Shown: in pieces, positions 22,370-34,027 of the stretch
Layout of the letters: every line of letters begins with the position of its first letter
Position numbering within the stretch: position 1 is the stretch's first letter
Source of the DNA: Lichina pygmaea
Taxonomy: Eukaryota > Ascomycota > Lichinomycetes > Lichinales > Lichinaceae
Assembly: GCA_963422465.1 (NCBI GenBank)
Contig: OY730170.1
Span: 1,674,001 to 1,738,000 of the forward strand
Length of the DNA stretch: 64,000 nt
Direction: 5' to 3'
Notes under the pieces: generated by a model
Told to the model about the DNA's origin: nothing
The model's database searches: none
What the model saw: the letters and a program-made list of their open reading frames with translations, nothing else
Program-made: the position numbers and the translations under genes

Positions 22370-24646
22370 TGTGTGCTGGTCCTGTCGATGCTGAAGAAGC
22401 TGCAAAGCCAGGGACAAGCTTCGGAAGGTTTCGCAAAAACCGATTAGTAATATCAGCCCAGGGCTTTTGGTAAGAAAATCTGCAAGAAAATGACTCCTTA
22501 CACTTTGGGTTAGCATTCTTATAACTTTTGTAAATTTCCGGCAAAACTTGCATTTGTGATACCCGAGATGAAGTCGAAGTGCCAAGCGACATTGTTGTCA
22601 ATGACCACGCTAGGCAGCTAGAAGCCACAGACAGCGAAAGGTGCCTCTGATAATGATAGCTCTATATGAAGATGCTGTCGTGTGGCTGTCGAACAAAGTC
22701 TATCATCTGCTCTTGCTTGTTCAAGAACATCTCAGTCTTTTCCAGTGTTTCACGATCACGGCTACGATCTGTCTCAACTAACATACTCGTACATAAATCA
22801 TCCTAGGAGAGGCGAAATGGAGGTGTTGCTACGTTGATGAGAACCTCGATGGATAAGGCCTAGCCCCGGCTGTTCTCCTTTCGAGTCGACAATGCTTTGA
22901 ATCAGCAGATGTGACCAGACACAAAGGTGTCTGGATACGAATCAACTCTCCTAGATATGTTTCGGGCTGTCCCAGGATGCTTTGTTCTAGGGTCGCCGGC
23001 ACCCGTGGCCGACGCCGTTGACAAAAACGATGCTCTACAGAACTTGCTCGTCTATCTTGGTTCCCAGTCTGTGGTAAGTGCAAGTGGAAGGCACTGTGCT
23101 GAGTCTCTGTTCCCAGATTCCATTTCGCTGTTGCTGTTGCTGTTGCTGTCATGAAGTGTTGCTGGACTCGAGTCTGCTTGTGAGTCTGGTTGTAAACAAT
23201 AACAATTCTGTTATGGCACTCAATGGCAACCGTTTGGTTGCCATGGCGATTTGCGATGTCTGACGGAGGGTTGCTTTATCTGCAATCACATATCAATCCG
23301 ATATCACGTGAGATGAGTGGTTCTGGTACCAGACCTCAATCAGCAGCAAATTGGATCGATTCATGATTCCAGTGATGTATAAAGATTGGAGGCTTACGGC
23401 CAGGCTTTCATCAGACATCACACAGTGCTTTGCGACGCCTAGAAGCTTTTGATGTTCAACGTAGGCTTCGATGAAAGAGATCTTGGATTCTAAGCGGTCG
23501 CTCCGCCTTTGAGTTGAGGCGAATAGCCCCAACAACATACTCTGCACCTGTTCGTGGCGCGTTGTTCGTTTCTACTGATGCGCCTGCTGGTTCCCCGTGG
23601 CCAAGGTGCTTTATCTCGGGCGTCAGTCTCGGCAATGGCAGTTCCAATAGACTCGCAATATACATGCGAGATTTGTATACCTCGTTTTCTGTGTCTGAAA
23701 GACTGTCCCACAACTATAATATAGACAGGCGACTGAACTGCAGGCGCTCAGTTGGAGTTGTCATTGATTGGAGGTGCACTTGGAGTTGGGATTGTCTCCA
23801 TTCGTCGGTGAGACCTGCCCCCCCCCCCCCCCCCCCACAACAGACGCTCTTCGGCTCTCGACAAGAAGGCCTCGATCTGACCATTGCGGTTGCTGATACA
23901 GCGCTTGAACAAATGAGGGGGCTCACAATTGATGTGACACCACCCTGTGACTGTTCTTGGACCATTGTTCATATCTTGAATTTTTGTAGCAGGAGAGTGC
24001 TTTTGGACGTAATGCTCACCAGCTTATCTTATATAAACTTGAAATCACAAACATGATGCTTCTGTACGGCAGTAGTGTCTACTATTAAGAATCAAGCAAT
24101 AAGCTACGTATTCTTGGGGCTTGGGAAGTGTATATACAGTGCAGTTTCATTGTCGTAGCCCCAAGATGAGGAGAAAGAGATGCATGATATCGAGCCTCAC
24201 CTCGTCCAAGCTAAGCTCGAGTCGGCTACCACTTCAACCCCTCACAGCAGCCCTCGGAGCAGCATCGGCACCGACATCGGCATCGTCATCGTCACTCCTA
24301 TCTCGCCCACGACCGGCTGTTTCGTGTAGCTGCACCCCTCCAACCATTAGCTCTGTTTTCCCCACATTCCCCACCAGCCCCGCTTCCCCACCCCCACCAA
24401 CGGCAAGAGCCAGATACGGTAACAAAACGAACTACCGTACTCTGAATCGAGTGCATCGAGTGTTGCGATCAGATATCGGCAAAGTACGTACGCACGTAAT
24501 GACTTGATGCTGCGGTGTACGAGGTATATTGACGTATATACCTATAGTTTCTTGTGGCTGTAGCGGCATCACACTCGTTCGAGTTCCCTCAACGCTGAGG
24601 CGGTTGCTGTAGGGTAGCTGTGTGTCCGGCTTGGATCGTGCAGGCG
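22370..24646. other. Divergent intergenic region Mia40-carbonic anhydrase, with possible small or decayed genes
   Basis: Promoter region for both flanking genes. Two weak coding signals lie inside. On the plus strand, 22927-23074 with a GTAAGT donor joins 23118-23263 after a TTCCCAG acceptor. On the minus strand, 23293-23547 has a gene-like composition. A C-tract of about 18 occupies about 23818-23836. None matches a family I know. Confidence 0.45.
22927..23263 (+). CDS. Possible small two-exon gene or 3' gene fragment, unknown
   Basis: The first piece reads YESTLLDMFRAVPGCFVLG...NDALQNLLVYLGSQSV. It ends at a strong GTAAGT donor (23075), and a 43-nt intron with a CTGAG branch and TTCCCAG acceptor continues the frame as IPFRCCCCCCCHEVLL... 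to a stop at 23263. I could not find a convincing start; the frame begins after a stop near 22910. The Cys run comes from a TGT/TGC microsatellite. It could be a remnant. Confidence 0.25.
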
Positions 24647-25779
24647 ATGCGCGGGTCTAGCTTGCGACGACTGTTGCTACCATCGAAGCCGTCACGCCGG
24701 GCGTGGAGGTGCTATATAACCCTCTTCAAAACACCGTATAACATCGGCTCGGAAAGTACCCTCGCTCATCCCTTCCACCAGGATCTCATCCTCCCGCAAA
24801 GAAACACTAGACTTGCTACCGAAACTAATCGACTGCCATCGAGATTGACGCTGCGCTCAAGTGCTGTTCCTCCGTCGCTCGCACGGACTGCTTCTTCTTG
24901 GGGGCTTGTCGCTGGTAGTTGTGCTGCCAAGAGAAGTGTCGCAGGCGTCGGCGTCCACAGAACAAGACTGTTTGCATCATCTGCAATTGTGGGAAAGATG
25001 GGTCATGGTGAAGGTTGGTTTTGCTTCATTTTGTGTCGATGGTGGCAGGAGCAACCGGGGCTACTCTCGTGCATCCTGCCTTCCATCGAGAGATATTTGC
25101 GAAGCTGGTGTGTGTACCCTGCTAACAATGCTACCCACCCACAGAGAACCCTGTCCACAAGGCCTTAGATTACAACAAAAAATGGGCCCGAGACGTCTCC
25201 CGGCAGCAACCTGACTACTTCAAGAAGCTGTCCTCAGGCCAAGCGCCCGAGATTCTGTGGATCGGCTGTTCGGACTCGCGCGTGCCCGAGACGACGATCC
25301 TCAAACTTGGGCCTGGCGACGTGTTCGTGCATCGGAACATCGCCAACCTGGTGCTGGCGAGCGACCTGAGCGCGCAGTGCGTGATCGAGTACGCCGTAAA
25401 GCATCTCAAGGTCAAGCACGTCGTGCTCTGCGGCCACACGGGCTGCGGCGGCGTCAAGGGCGCGCTCGGCGACCAGTCCCTGGGCATGCTCGAGGCTTGG
25501 CTGCACGAGATCCGCGCCATCCGCCAGCAGAACCTCGCGCAGCTCGACCCGCTGCCGTCCGAGGACGAGCGCATCACCAAGCTCGTCGAGCTCAACGTCC
25601 AGCGCGGCGTCAACGTGCTCAACTCGAACCAGAATGTCATCGCTGCCGCCCGCGATCGCGGCTTGCAGGTGCACGGCCTCGTCTTCGACATCGCCACGGG
25701 CGAGCTCCGCGAGCTCGACTGCAACGAAGACGACACGCAACAGACGCAACGCAAGTCCGTGTTCGAGACCAGATCCTAG
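24647..25779 (+). CDS. Beta-class carbonic anhydrase with mitochondrial-type leader
   Basis: Exons 24647-25013 and 25145-25779 give 333 aa; the intron 25014-25144 uses a GTTGGT donor and CCCACAG. The enzyme interconverts CO2 and bicarbonate. The zinc-binding residues of a beta-class enzyme are all present: C164 and D166 in CSDSRVP, and H220 and C223 in HTGCGG; R168 pairs with D166. The leader (1-117) has many Arg, Ser and Ala and few acidic residues (for example RLTLRSS, AAKRSVAGVGVHRTRLFASS), fitting a mitochondrial presequence. A TATA-like sequence lies at 24712-24719, downstream of this ATG. The only in-frame ATG after it is at 24998, which would give a cytosolic protein starting MGHGEENPVHKALDYN. 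Both forms are possible; the catalytic part is certain. Confidence 0.92.
24712..24719 (+). promoter_or_regulatory. TATA-like element inside the long carbonic anhydrase leader
   Basis: The sequence CTATATAA stands about 280 bases before the internal ATG at 24998. If functional, it would start a transcript encoding only the shorter, leaderless enzyme. Confidence 0.35.
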
Positions 25780-28472
25780 TGGGATCTCCCCCTCCCATGT
25801 CATGTCGTACGTAGTTGTCATGAGAAGCAGAGCAGCTGGATCTTGCTCGTCAGATGTAGGGCCCTCTTGTTTTCATCGGATGCGGCCAAACGTGCTCCGT
25901 GTTGAGTCCATGTTCGTACGAGAACTATACGGCTACTGGCTTCAGTCCATTAGATCTGACTCCGAGCCTCGTCAGACCTGAAACGTAAATTGTACTGCCG
26001 GCGGATTCTGCATGTCGACTTCTTTCTAGTCTTTTTCGGAGGAGACACGTGACGGGCATGAGCTGCCCGCAAACCACCCCACCCCACAAGCCACCTGGGC
26101 TGTCTGGGCTGCTCTATACAGTACAGCAAACCTGAGAGCTCGTGAAGAGCTAGCTTCTGCAGCCAACTTCTTTGGGTGGGAGGCTGGGAGAAGGTTGGCT
26201 AGTTCATGATAGGAGCTGGGAGAGCGATAGGCGAGTGAGGATTCGAGGCATAAGAATCCCCCGCTTCTAGAGACGTTGGCGAGTTCGTCCAAGAGAATTG
26301 AGGAGACATTAGGCGCGTGTCTGCGTCCTAGTGTTTGCAGGGACCTCGTAGTGGTGGCTGCCCTCTGTGTATCTGTCTTTTTGCGCGCGGTGGCCTTGGG
26401 TCGACGACGACCTTTGGAGCCTGTCTAGGCTCCCGAAAGACCAGCTGTAGGGCCTGCCAGGCAGCCTTTTGTGCCTTGGAGTGGTCTCTTCGCCTTCAGT
26501 ACTTCCTGTAAGTAGCGCAATGTTGAACGTGCTCCGAGCTTTCGCTCGAGCTCCTTTGATGTGGAGCGTAGCAAAGATCGACCTGGCGGATTTCAGTTGT
26601 CGTTCGTCCCCGTAAGAACACTGACATTCCCGTTCCCATTCCCATTCCCATTCCCACCCATCTTTGTGGGCGGATCTCGTGACAAGATCGTCTGCCAGAA
26701 CATAGCTCGTCTCCAGCGGCAAGGCGGCGGAGCTGGTGATGCCCTTTGTTGCGATGATCGTTCGATCTTGGATGCTCTCAAGGCACTCGGCCTTTGCTCT
26801 CGACATAAAGTGCCTGGTCCCGGTGCTGCTCCGGTTCGTATCGGTGTGCCTGCTCCTGATTAGTGCTGCGCCTGTTGATTCTTGAAGGGGGCGTATTGTA
26901 GATGCTCAAGCTCAGGTCTCGGTGCTTTCTCGGCGATTTATGTCGGGCGTCGACGACCTATTCCTGGCCTCGGCTCTCCAGTGCCTCTGCGGTGGCGATT
27001 TCAAACACCCTTCAATCTGATCGGAGCTGAACCCGTCGGTTGCTTTGAAATCCAACAGCATGACAACGCGGTACTGATTGGTTTGACTAATTATTTCCAG
27101 AGACATGTTGCGTGAACTCTATGATCGTATGTGGATTAATTAGCGATATCATTGGAGTCCGATGTAGTTTGTGCTCCGCGGCCCTGGCGCAGGTTATCTG
27201 CCACCGAGCACCAATGTTTGAAGGCTCGGCCGCGTCCAGGGACGGACCTCAACAACGATCTTGCAGGCTGGCAGAAAACACCATCTGTAGCGGAGCTCGG
27301 ACCACGAAGATCATCCGGGGCCAAGCGACAGGATCCTTTGCCATCCTGGATCCAGGCACTGCCAAGACCCATTTGTAGCGGCAGAGGTTGGCCCGTGCCT
27401 CATCGTTCATTCAGCCCTATATCAGATCTAGCCTCGTCCAAGATCGAGCGGTGTCTCGTTCTTTTGGAAAGGTCAACAAAGGATCTTCAGCTTGCTTGTA
27501 GATGAGGCACGAGGTACGAGCGTAAAGCCGCCACGCGGCAGGGAGAGAGCCACCTGGTCAGGGCTCACCCGAGTCTAGAGCCACATTATTAATCGAAATC
27601 CAAACAAGCCCATCTCCAACCACGCAATACGTATATAGAAGCCTGAAGAATCGGCTTCTAAAGTAACGTACGTATTATCGTGGGCTTGATCGCGTCCAGC
27701 GATCAAGTCCAGGGTCATCGATAATAGGCAGCCCTCTGCTTTGGGTAGATGTACAGTAAGTACGTCCGTATGTACGTAATGCAAACAAACCAAGCGCCAG
27801 GTATCTGGAACATGCAGGGCTTATGCCTGTACCGTACATGACGTACAGTAGCAAATATGACTGCGCCTCTTCTCCGCAGCTCAGACCATCGCCACTCACA
27901 AGACTGCCACTCACCGCATCCAGGCAACCAAGTCTTCGTCAGGGATGAATGACTCTGCCCCCTCTTCGATCGCGCCAGCAAACAGACACAGACTGTATAT
28001 AGTTGCTGCTATCCGACTGCCTGCCGTCTGAATACACTCTTCTAGCGTCGACATGATGCAAACCCATCCGTTGATCCTCGTCGTCCCACTCGAACGATGC
28101 TGCAAGTAAGTCACGTCCAGGTCGCGGTACGACGTCGCATGAGCAGATGAAAGAGAGCGACTCCTCAATCGGCCTTGTGCATGAGGCAGCATCCCGGACC
28201 GGGGGGTTTCACTCTTGTCGCCGCCTGCCTCCGTTACACCCTGCCGTCGATCAGGCCCGTCTCTGACGCTCCCTGAAGCACAGAAGCCATCACCACGTCA
28301 CAGCAGAAATGGGAGTGACGTGGCAGATATCGTGCGTTTAGCCGCCGCGGCCGCTTCACAGGCCAGGCCGAAGCTCTATCGGGCTGCGAACGACGGAAAG
28401 TCGGCAGCACCATCCATTCCACAATTCAGTCGGTTGTCTTGCCCTCGTTCCCAGTCGCCCGAAACCCAAGAG
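25780..28472. other. Intergenic region, GTAC-rich at its right part
   Basis: No gene is supported. 26300-26560 reads Lys/Arg/Thr-rich on the minus strand in broken frames and may be an old element tail, but I cannot name it. A (CCCATT)n-like hexamer run sits at about 26630-26660. GTAC/TACG words cluster at about 27660-27850. An alternative first exon for the ATPase lies at 28053-28105. Confidence 0.4.
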
Positions 28473-31400
28473 ATGGCTTCGAAGATGGAATCGGACCTTG
28501 GCGCCCTCCCCCACTCGGAGCTCGACGACAGCTCGAGCGATGAGCTTACAGCAAAGCAACAGCCGAGGATCAACCGGTCTCGTACCAAGGGGAAGTCGAA
28601 GAAAACACACGCAGATGGCGCTCGAAGAAAAGGCGGTCGGACAAAGAGCTCGAAGAAGATGAGCGACGAGAATGTGCCTTCGGAGGACGACCTCTCGAGC
28701 GATGACGAAGAGGATAGTAGCTCTTGGGACAGCGGAAACTCGGACAGCGATGACGAGGTGGCCGCTCAAAGAAGCGGTCGGAATCACAGATCAAAGCAGA
28801 GCACGCAGCCGAGTCAGCAACGGCTAGCCCAACCCCGATCCAGCCAGGCCAGGACGACCGAGAACGATCCGAGTCCGCTGCCGCCGCAACAGCAGCAGCA
28901 GCAGATGGCGTTTTCATATCAGCATCCGCAGTTCATGCCTCCACCTCAGCCGTCAATCTACAACAATCCATCGCAGGAGCATTGGAGACTTCCACAGGGC
29001 CAGGATCATCCACCGGCGGAGCAGTTGAGATTCCTGGACGGCCACGCTCATCCGCCTATGGATCGTCTCGGATTCCCTCCGAACCAAGTCAGTTCGCCTG
29101 CGGAGCAGCTGAGATGCGCACCGCAGAGCATGGCCCAGCCCTTTTCACGGCCGGATCCGCGAGCACCGCCTGGTTTCATGGCTACTCGTCCCCGGCCACC
29201 GGACGGATTGGGACAGTATTCCGGCATGATGTCCAGCCAGCCGGAGTTCATGTCCATGCTTCAAAACATGATAGAGGGTCAACTGATGGCGAGACAGGCG
29301 ATGCAGCCTTCTACGAGCGGCCCAGCGACAAGCAAAAGCAGAGAGTCGACCGCGCGGTCGAGCAGGAAGCCGGTGATCAAAGAGACGAGCCATCGCGCCA
29401 AGGCTCGACGATCGCAGAAGCTCGAGTACAAGCGGCTCGATCAGGGTAGGTCTCTCGGCGTCGTCATCCGAAAGCGGCGATCCTCGTCTTCGCTGACGGA
29501 GCCCTTTCTGCTTAGTCTGGGATCCGAAGATCCACAGTTTCACCTTCAAGGATACGGCCGAAGGCAGAGACCGCGACGAGTACGATCACTATCTGTTCAC
29601 CGTCAAGCGCCAGTTCGATTGGAAGGGAAAATACACCGGCACCGTTGTCAGCATCAAGAGTTCGCATCTGAAGACGGTGCTTCGGGGTGTCATGGATGGG
29701 GTCAAAGGCGTGAGCTTGGTCGAGGACACGCCAACGGTATGGCCACGTCGTGACACCACAATCCCGTCAGCGCACCGACGGCGCCTTTTGGCTAACTCGC
29801 TCCCCGACCCGTAGATGGATCCCAACATGCTATTCATGTATCTCGACGAGTTACGCGAGACCAGGAAGCGGCTCAAGGCCGAGAAGGAGAGTGCAAGGGA
29901 AGGTGACCCGAGCGGTCCCCAAGCCTCCCACGTCAAGGTCCTGTTGAATTTCATCGACGAAGACTACAGGGATATCAAAAGGACATTCTATCCGCTCGTC
30001 GGCTCGGGTCTGATCACGTTCGATCTTCTCTGGGCTCTGTTCAAGCCCAACACCATTGCCTACACTACTACGTACGGCAACCCGGATGAGCCGAGAGCCT
30101 TCAAGGTTGACTATGCGGTCAAGGAGAGTGATTTCCAGAAGGGAAGCTGGTATCGTGTACACGGACGCTATCTCGAGTATGACGGCAAGGCCTTCGGCAT
30201 GGGCGTTATGGACGTCGAGGTGTCGTCCTTCAAGGGTGCGAGCAAGATCACCAGTCTTGCGGCGTACCCGATACAGTATCATAAGGACGAGGCCGGTCTC
30301 CGGCGGCTTCTCATCGAGCGCGGCAGGAAGTTTGTCACACTCAAGGGCATGAACTACCGCTACCATCAGGGCATGGCCTTCTACAAGAAGAAGCGTGCGA
30401 TCGTCAAGGTCAACATCAACGGCAGGGTAATGGTCGACTCGGCCATATACCGACGTCTCAACCCGAACTACCCCGTCAGCGCCGTGCACCGTAGCGACAA
30501 GGACGATGACGACGAGGACGACGAGGACGACGACGAGGACGACGAGGACGATGAAGACAGCGACGGTGGCTTGGCCGGCGGTGGCTTTACAGACCAGGCT
30601 CTGGGGGAGCTGACGAAAGACGGCGTCGAGGGCCGGGTCCGGACTCGCAGGCTGGCGAGTCGACTGGAGAAGAAGAAGGCGGCGACAGAGTCGTCGACGC
30701 GGAAGATGGACAAGATCGACGAGGAGCCCAAGGTGCAGCAGCATTTCACCGAGGAGCAGCTGCTGCTTTCCAGCCCTCTCGTGCTGGGGTTCGCCTTCAG
30801 CGAGAAGTTGTGGCTCGAGTTCACCATCTCGGGGCTCCGGGACATTGAGTGGAACGACGGCGCGTTCAGCTCGCTCGTGCTGCCGGAGAACCAGAAGTCG
30901 ATCGTCAAGGCGCTCGTCGAGTCGCACACGTTCCACGCGGCACAGAACGTCGACGACGTCATCCAGGGTAAGGGCCGCGGGCTCGTCGCCGTGCTCCACG
31001 GACCTCCGGGCACGGGCAAGACGCTAACGGCCGAGGGCATCGCCGAGCTGCTGCGGCGGCCGCTGTACATGGTCAGCGCCGGCGAGCTGGGCACGGACCC
31101 GCGCATGCTCGAGGCCGAGCTGAACAAGCTGCTGGACCTGTCGCACAGCTGGGGCGCCGTGCTGCTGCTGGACGAGGCCGACGTCTTTTTGGAGAAGCGC
31201 ACGATCCACGACATCCACCGCAACGCCCTCGTCAGCATCTTCCTGCGCCTGCTCGAGTACTTCCAGGGCATCCTCTTCTTGACGACGAACCGGGTCGAGA
31301 CCTTTGACGACGCATTCCAGAGCCGGATCCACGTGGCGCTTCGGTACGGCGAGCTCACGCCCAGGGCCAAGAAGACGGTGTGGCGCATGTTCGTCGACCG

Positions 31401-31511
31401 GGTCAAGGCCAAGGAGGGCGGGCTCGGGATCGAGGAGTTCAAGGAGAGCGATCTGGATGCTCTGGCTCGGAATCACTTGAACGGAAGACAGGTGTGTATC
31501 TATCTTCTCTT

Positions 31512-31551
<40 letters not shown>

Positions 31552-31850
31552 CTTTCTTACTCTCCACCATCCATCTTCCTCGCTGTATCCCACGTCGCCT
31601 ACCTTTCAGTCGACACAACGTACCGACTCCACCCGAAAATCAAACAAACTGATCCATGTGCCTTGCAACCCATCTTCCGAAACAAAAACAGATCAAAAAT
31701 TGCGTCCGCACCGCACAGGCCTTGGCCGTGAACAACAACGAAAAACTATCAATGGCACACATCAAGCGCGTGCTTGACGTCATCGAGAGCTTCGATCGCG
31801 AACTCAAGGGCGGCACCGGCTACGTCGAGGCCATGCGTAGCTATACTTGA
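28473..31850 (+). CDS. AAA-family ATPase, fungal DUF7025-type
   Basis: Exons 28473-29445, 29516-29736, 29815-31491 and 31692-31850 give 1009 aa. Introns have GTAGGT/CTTAG, GTATGG/CGTAG and GTGTGT/AACAG; the last is 200 nt because of a CA repeat. The N-terminal 320 residues are disordered: Ser/Lys/Asp-rich, then Pro/Gln-rich. A central conserved region follows (VWDPKIHSFTF...MDPNMLFMYLDELR...YVSR-like beta segments), then an Asp-rich stretch near 620-640. The AAA core has Walker A GPPGTGKT at about 794, Walker B LLLLDEADVF at about 847, sensor TTNRVETFDDAF and an Arg-containing QSRIHVAL. This family is common in Pezizomycotina; its substrates are unknown. The first ATG in the conserved frame is at 28473, but an upstream exon 28053-28105 spliced to 28307 would also stay in frame. 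Confidence 0.88.
31515..31548. repeat. (CA)n microsatellite in ATPase intron 3
   Basis: About 16 CA units lie within the 200-nt third intron of the ATPase gene. Confidence 0.9.
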
Positions 31851-32129
31851 CTGAGAGGTGGTGGACGGAAGCAGCTGATGGTTGTTGTAGTCGTACTCTT
31901 CCTGCCTCTCTCTCTCTCTCTCTCTCTCTCCCTCTCTCACTCATATCTCCATGCTTCTGTTCCACTTTTCAGCGATCTTTCTCTTCCATGTACACACATT
32001 CTCTCTAGTACATGCTATCAGACACTTTTTTCACATTTATTCTCTCTCTTCCGCGTTCCTTCTCATCTGTCCCTCTTTAGATATCAAGGAGAATAACAAG
32101 TATATCATTTCACCACCACCACCGTCTTG
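31851..32129. other. 3' flank of the ATPase with (CT)n tract
   Basis: A (CT)n run at about 31908-31946 and other pyrimidine-rich sequence follow the stop codon. No gene. Confidence 0.5.
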
Positions 32130-32540
32130 TTGCGCGTGAACTAGAAGGTGGCCCACCAGCGCCCCGCCGCACTACCAACCCAGACCCTGGAGGAGGATGG
32201 AAGCCTGAAAACATGCCGTACAAGAAGGCGGCCCTCCGCCTGCACGCCGGCCTCTCGAAGCCACACAGCAGCCTCCTCACCCAACTCCGCACAGGAAAGA
32301 TCGGCCTGGCAGGCTTCCTGCACACCTGCCGGGTCCCCGGCTTCGAGTCCCTGGCCTGCCCCTGCGGGTGGCAGCAGGAGACTGCCAAGCATGTAGTGCT
32401 CGACTGCCCCAGGTTCCACAGGGAACAAAGGCAGCTGCGACAGGCAGTTCCCACCACCGACTTCCAGCAGCTAACCTCCAACCTCGGGACAGCCGCCACC
32501 GTAACAACGTGGTTCCTACAGCTCGACCTTCTCTCTCCCA
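32130..32540 (+). mobile_element. LINE (non-LTR retrotransposon) 3' ORF2 fragment
   Basis: The frame from about 32213 reads LRLHAGLSKPHSSLLTQLRTG, GLAGFLHTCRVPG, then CPCGWQQETAKHVVLDCPRF. This is the region after the RNase H domain of fungal LINE ORF2 proteins, where a C-x-C...H-x4-C zinc-knuckle-like motif (CPCG...KHVVLDC) sits. Reverse transcriptase and endonuclease are absent, so this is a heavily 5'-truncated copy. It runs directly into a C-tract of about 23 at 32566-32589 rather than a poly-A tail. No flanking duplication was recognised. Confidence 0.7.
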
Positions 32541-34027
32541 GTTCTCCTGGGCCCGGGACCAGCTTCCCCCCCCCCCCCCCCCCCCCCCCTGCTTGACTGC
32601 AAAAGCAGTCACATCATCTGTTCACGGTCGCTTGATAGGTGGACCCTTCCCAGCGGAGGGGTCGGAGGGGGGAGGTTTTTTACCCTAGGCCGCTACAGTA
32701 CATGTCTGATCATGTGACCCGGTCGTTTTTCCTTACCAGCTTTATAGACTCCCAGCCTAATCTAGCCTAGCTAGTTTTGGACTGGAGTAGGAATTCATAG
32801 ATACGTACTGTCTTGTTGTAGGCCATCCAATATCCTTTTCTTCGTGTCGACCTCTCTTCATCATCTACATACCATCCCTTTGATCTTTTTTTGGTTCTTT
32901 CCTCGGGTCTCGACCCTTGTCCTTCCAGCGCCTTGTACATGAACTGAACCCTGCCCTCCCTCTGTCCCCCTTCTCCTTCCCTCCTCCCCCTCTTTTGCCT
33001 TTCCCTACCTTCCCTGCTTCTTCTAATTTTCCGCCCCCCCCCCCCCCCCCCCCCTCCGGCTAATTCTTCACATCTTAGCTTTTCTGTCTACAGTAACTTG
33101 TTTATGTCCTAGTTGCTCTGTCCTCTGGATGAACTCTATCCCTGACACACTGTCCCTGACACACTGTCCCTGACACACTTCATCCCTGACACAACTCTCT
33201 CGACGCAGCTGTATATATATCTCTCAGGTTCGTCATCTTGTTCTATTCGTAAGCTGTTCCTGGCCCCTTTTTCTTTTCTTTCTCTCTTTTCACTCTTTCT
33301 GGCAGGAAAATAAATAATGATCGGTCGAGGATCAGTAAAGGCAGTTGCGTTGTGGAGAGTAGCAAGTAGCGGGTAGCAGGCAGGTATGTACGTAGCAGGT
33401 AGCAAGCAGCAGATGGCGAGTAGCAAGTAGCATGCAGTACATGTTGGTTGGCTGGAGGGTTGGGCAGGTATGAATTTATTGAGCTATTTCGTGAGTTGGA
33501 TGGAAATGTGGAACTATGGGAGTATGGAGGATATATGATGATGACGATGACGATGATGGGAACCAAAAGGTTGACGACAACAGCAATCGCAAAAATAGCA
33601 AAGATAGTAACACCAACGCCGCCACCACCACCACCATCACCATCACCACTGGTCAGTGACAGCAACAACAATGAAAAACGAACTCTGTCAAAAACAACAT
33701 ACACTGACAATGCCACGGCCAGAAATATACTTCATCATCCCATCACTCATCGCGCCTCATCCACGAGAGACGACAGGCCGATGAAATCAGAAGTTGTCGT
33801 GGGACTAGGGACTGAGAAGGATGATTTCATGTCGGTTGATTATGGTACATTGATGAAGAAGAAGAAGGAGAAGAAGAACAGAGTTGGCTGGACGAGTGAC
33901 TGGATGACGGACTGGACGATTGACCGGACGACTGACCCACTGCATCGCCATGAAAAAAAAGTGAATAGACCAACAAGAGAAAAGAAGGAGAGTGAGAGGG
34001 AAAGAAAAAGACAGTGTCACGCCCATC
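32541..34027. other. Intergenic region with C-tracts, pyrimidine-rich DNA and a short tandem repeat
   Basis: C-tracts lie at about 32566-32589 and 33027-33053. 32940-33050 is strongly pyrimidine-rich. A 14-base unit (CCCTGACACACTGT) repeats in tandem at 33138-33195. 33430-34027 is low-complexity 3' flank of the glycosyltransferase. No gene is supported. Confidence 0.5.
33138..33195. repeat. Tandem 14-bp repeat
   Basis: Three near-perfect copies of CCCTGACACACTGT and a shortened fourth follow one another. Confidence 0.8.

Noticed and set aside
26309-26806. 165-codon minus-strand frame, Lys/Arg/Thr-rich end
   Set aside because: It contains a hexamer-repeat Trp-Glu run and no recognisable domain. 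A transposon-tail origin was considered but nothing names a family.
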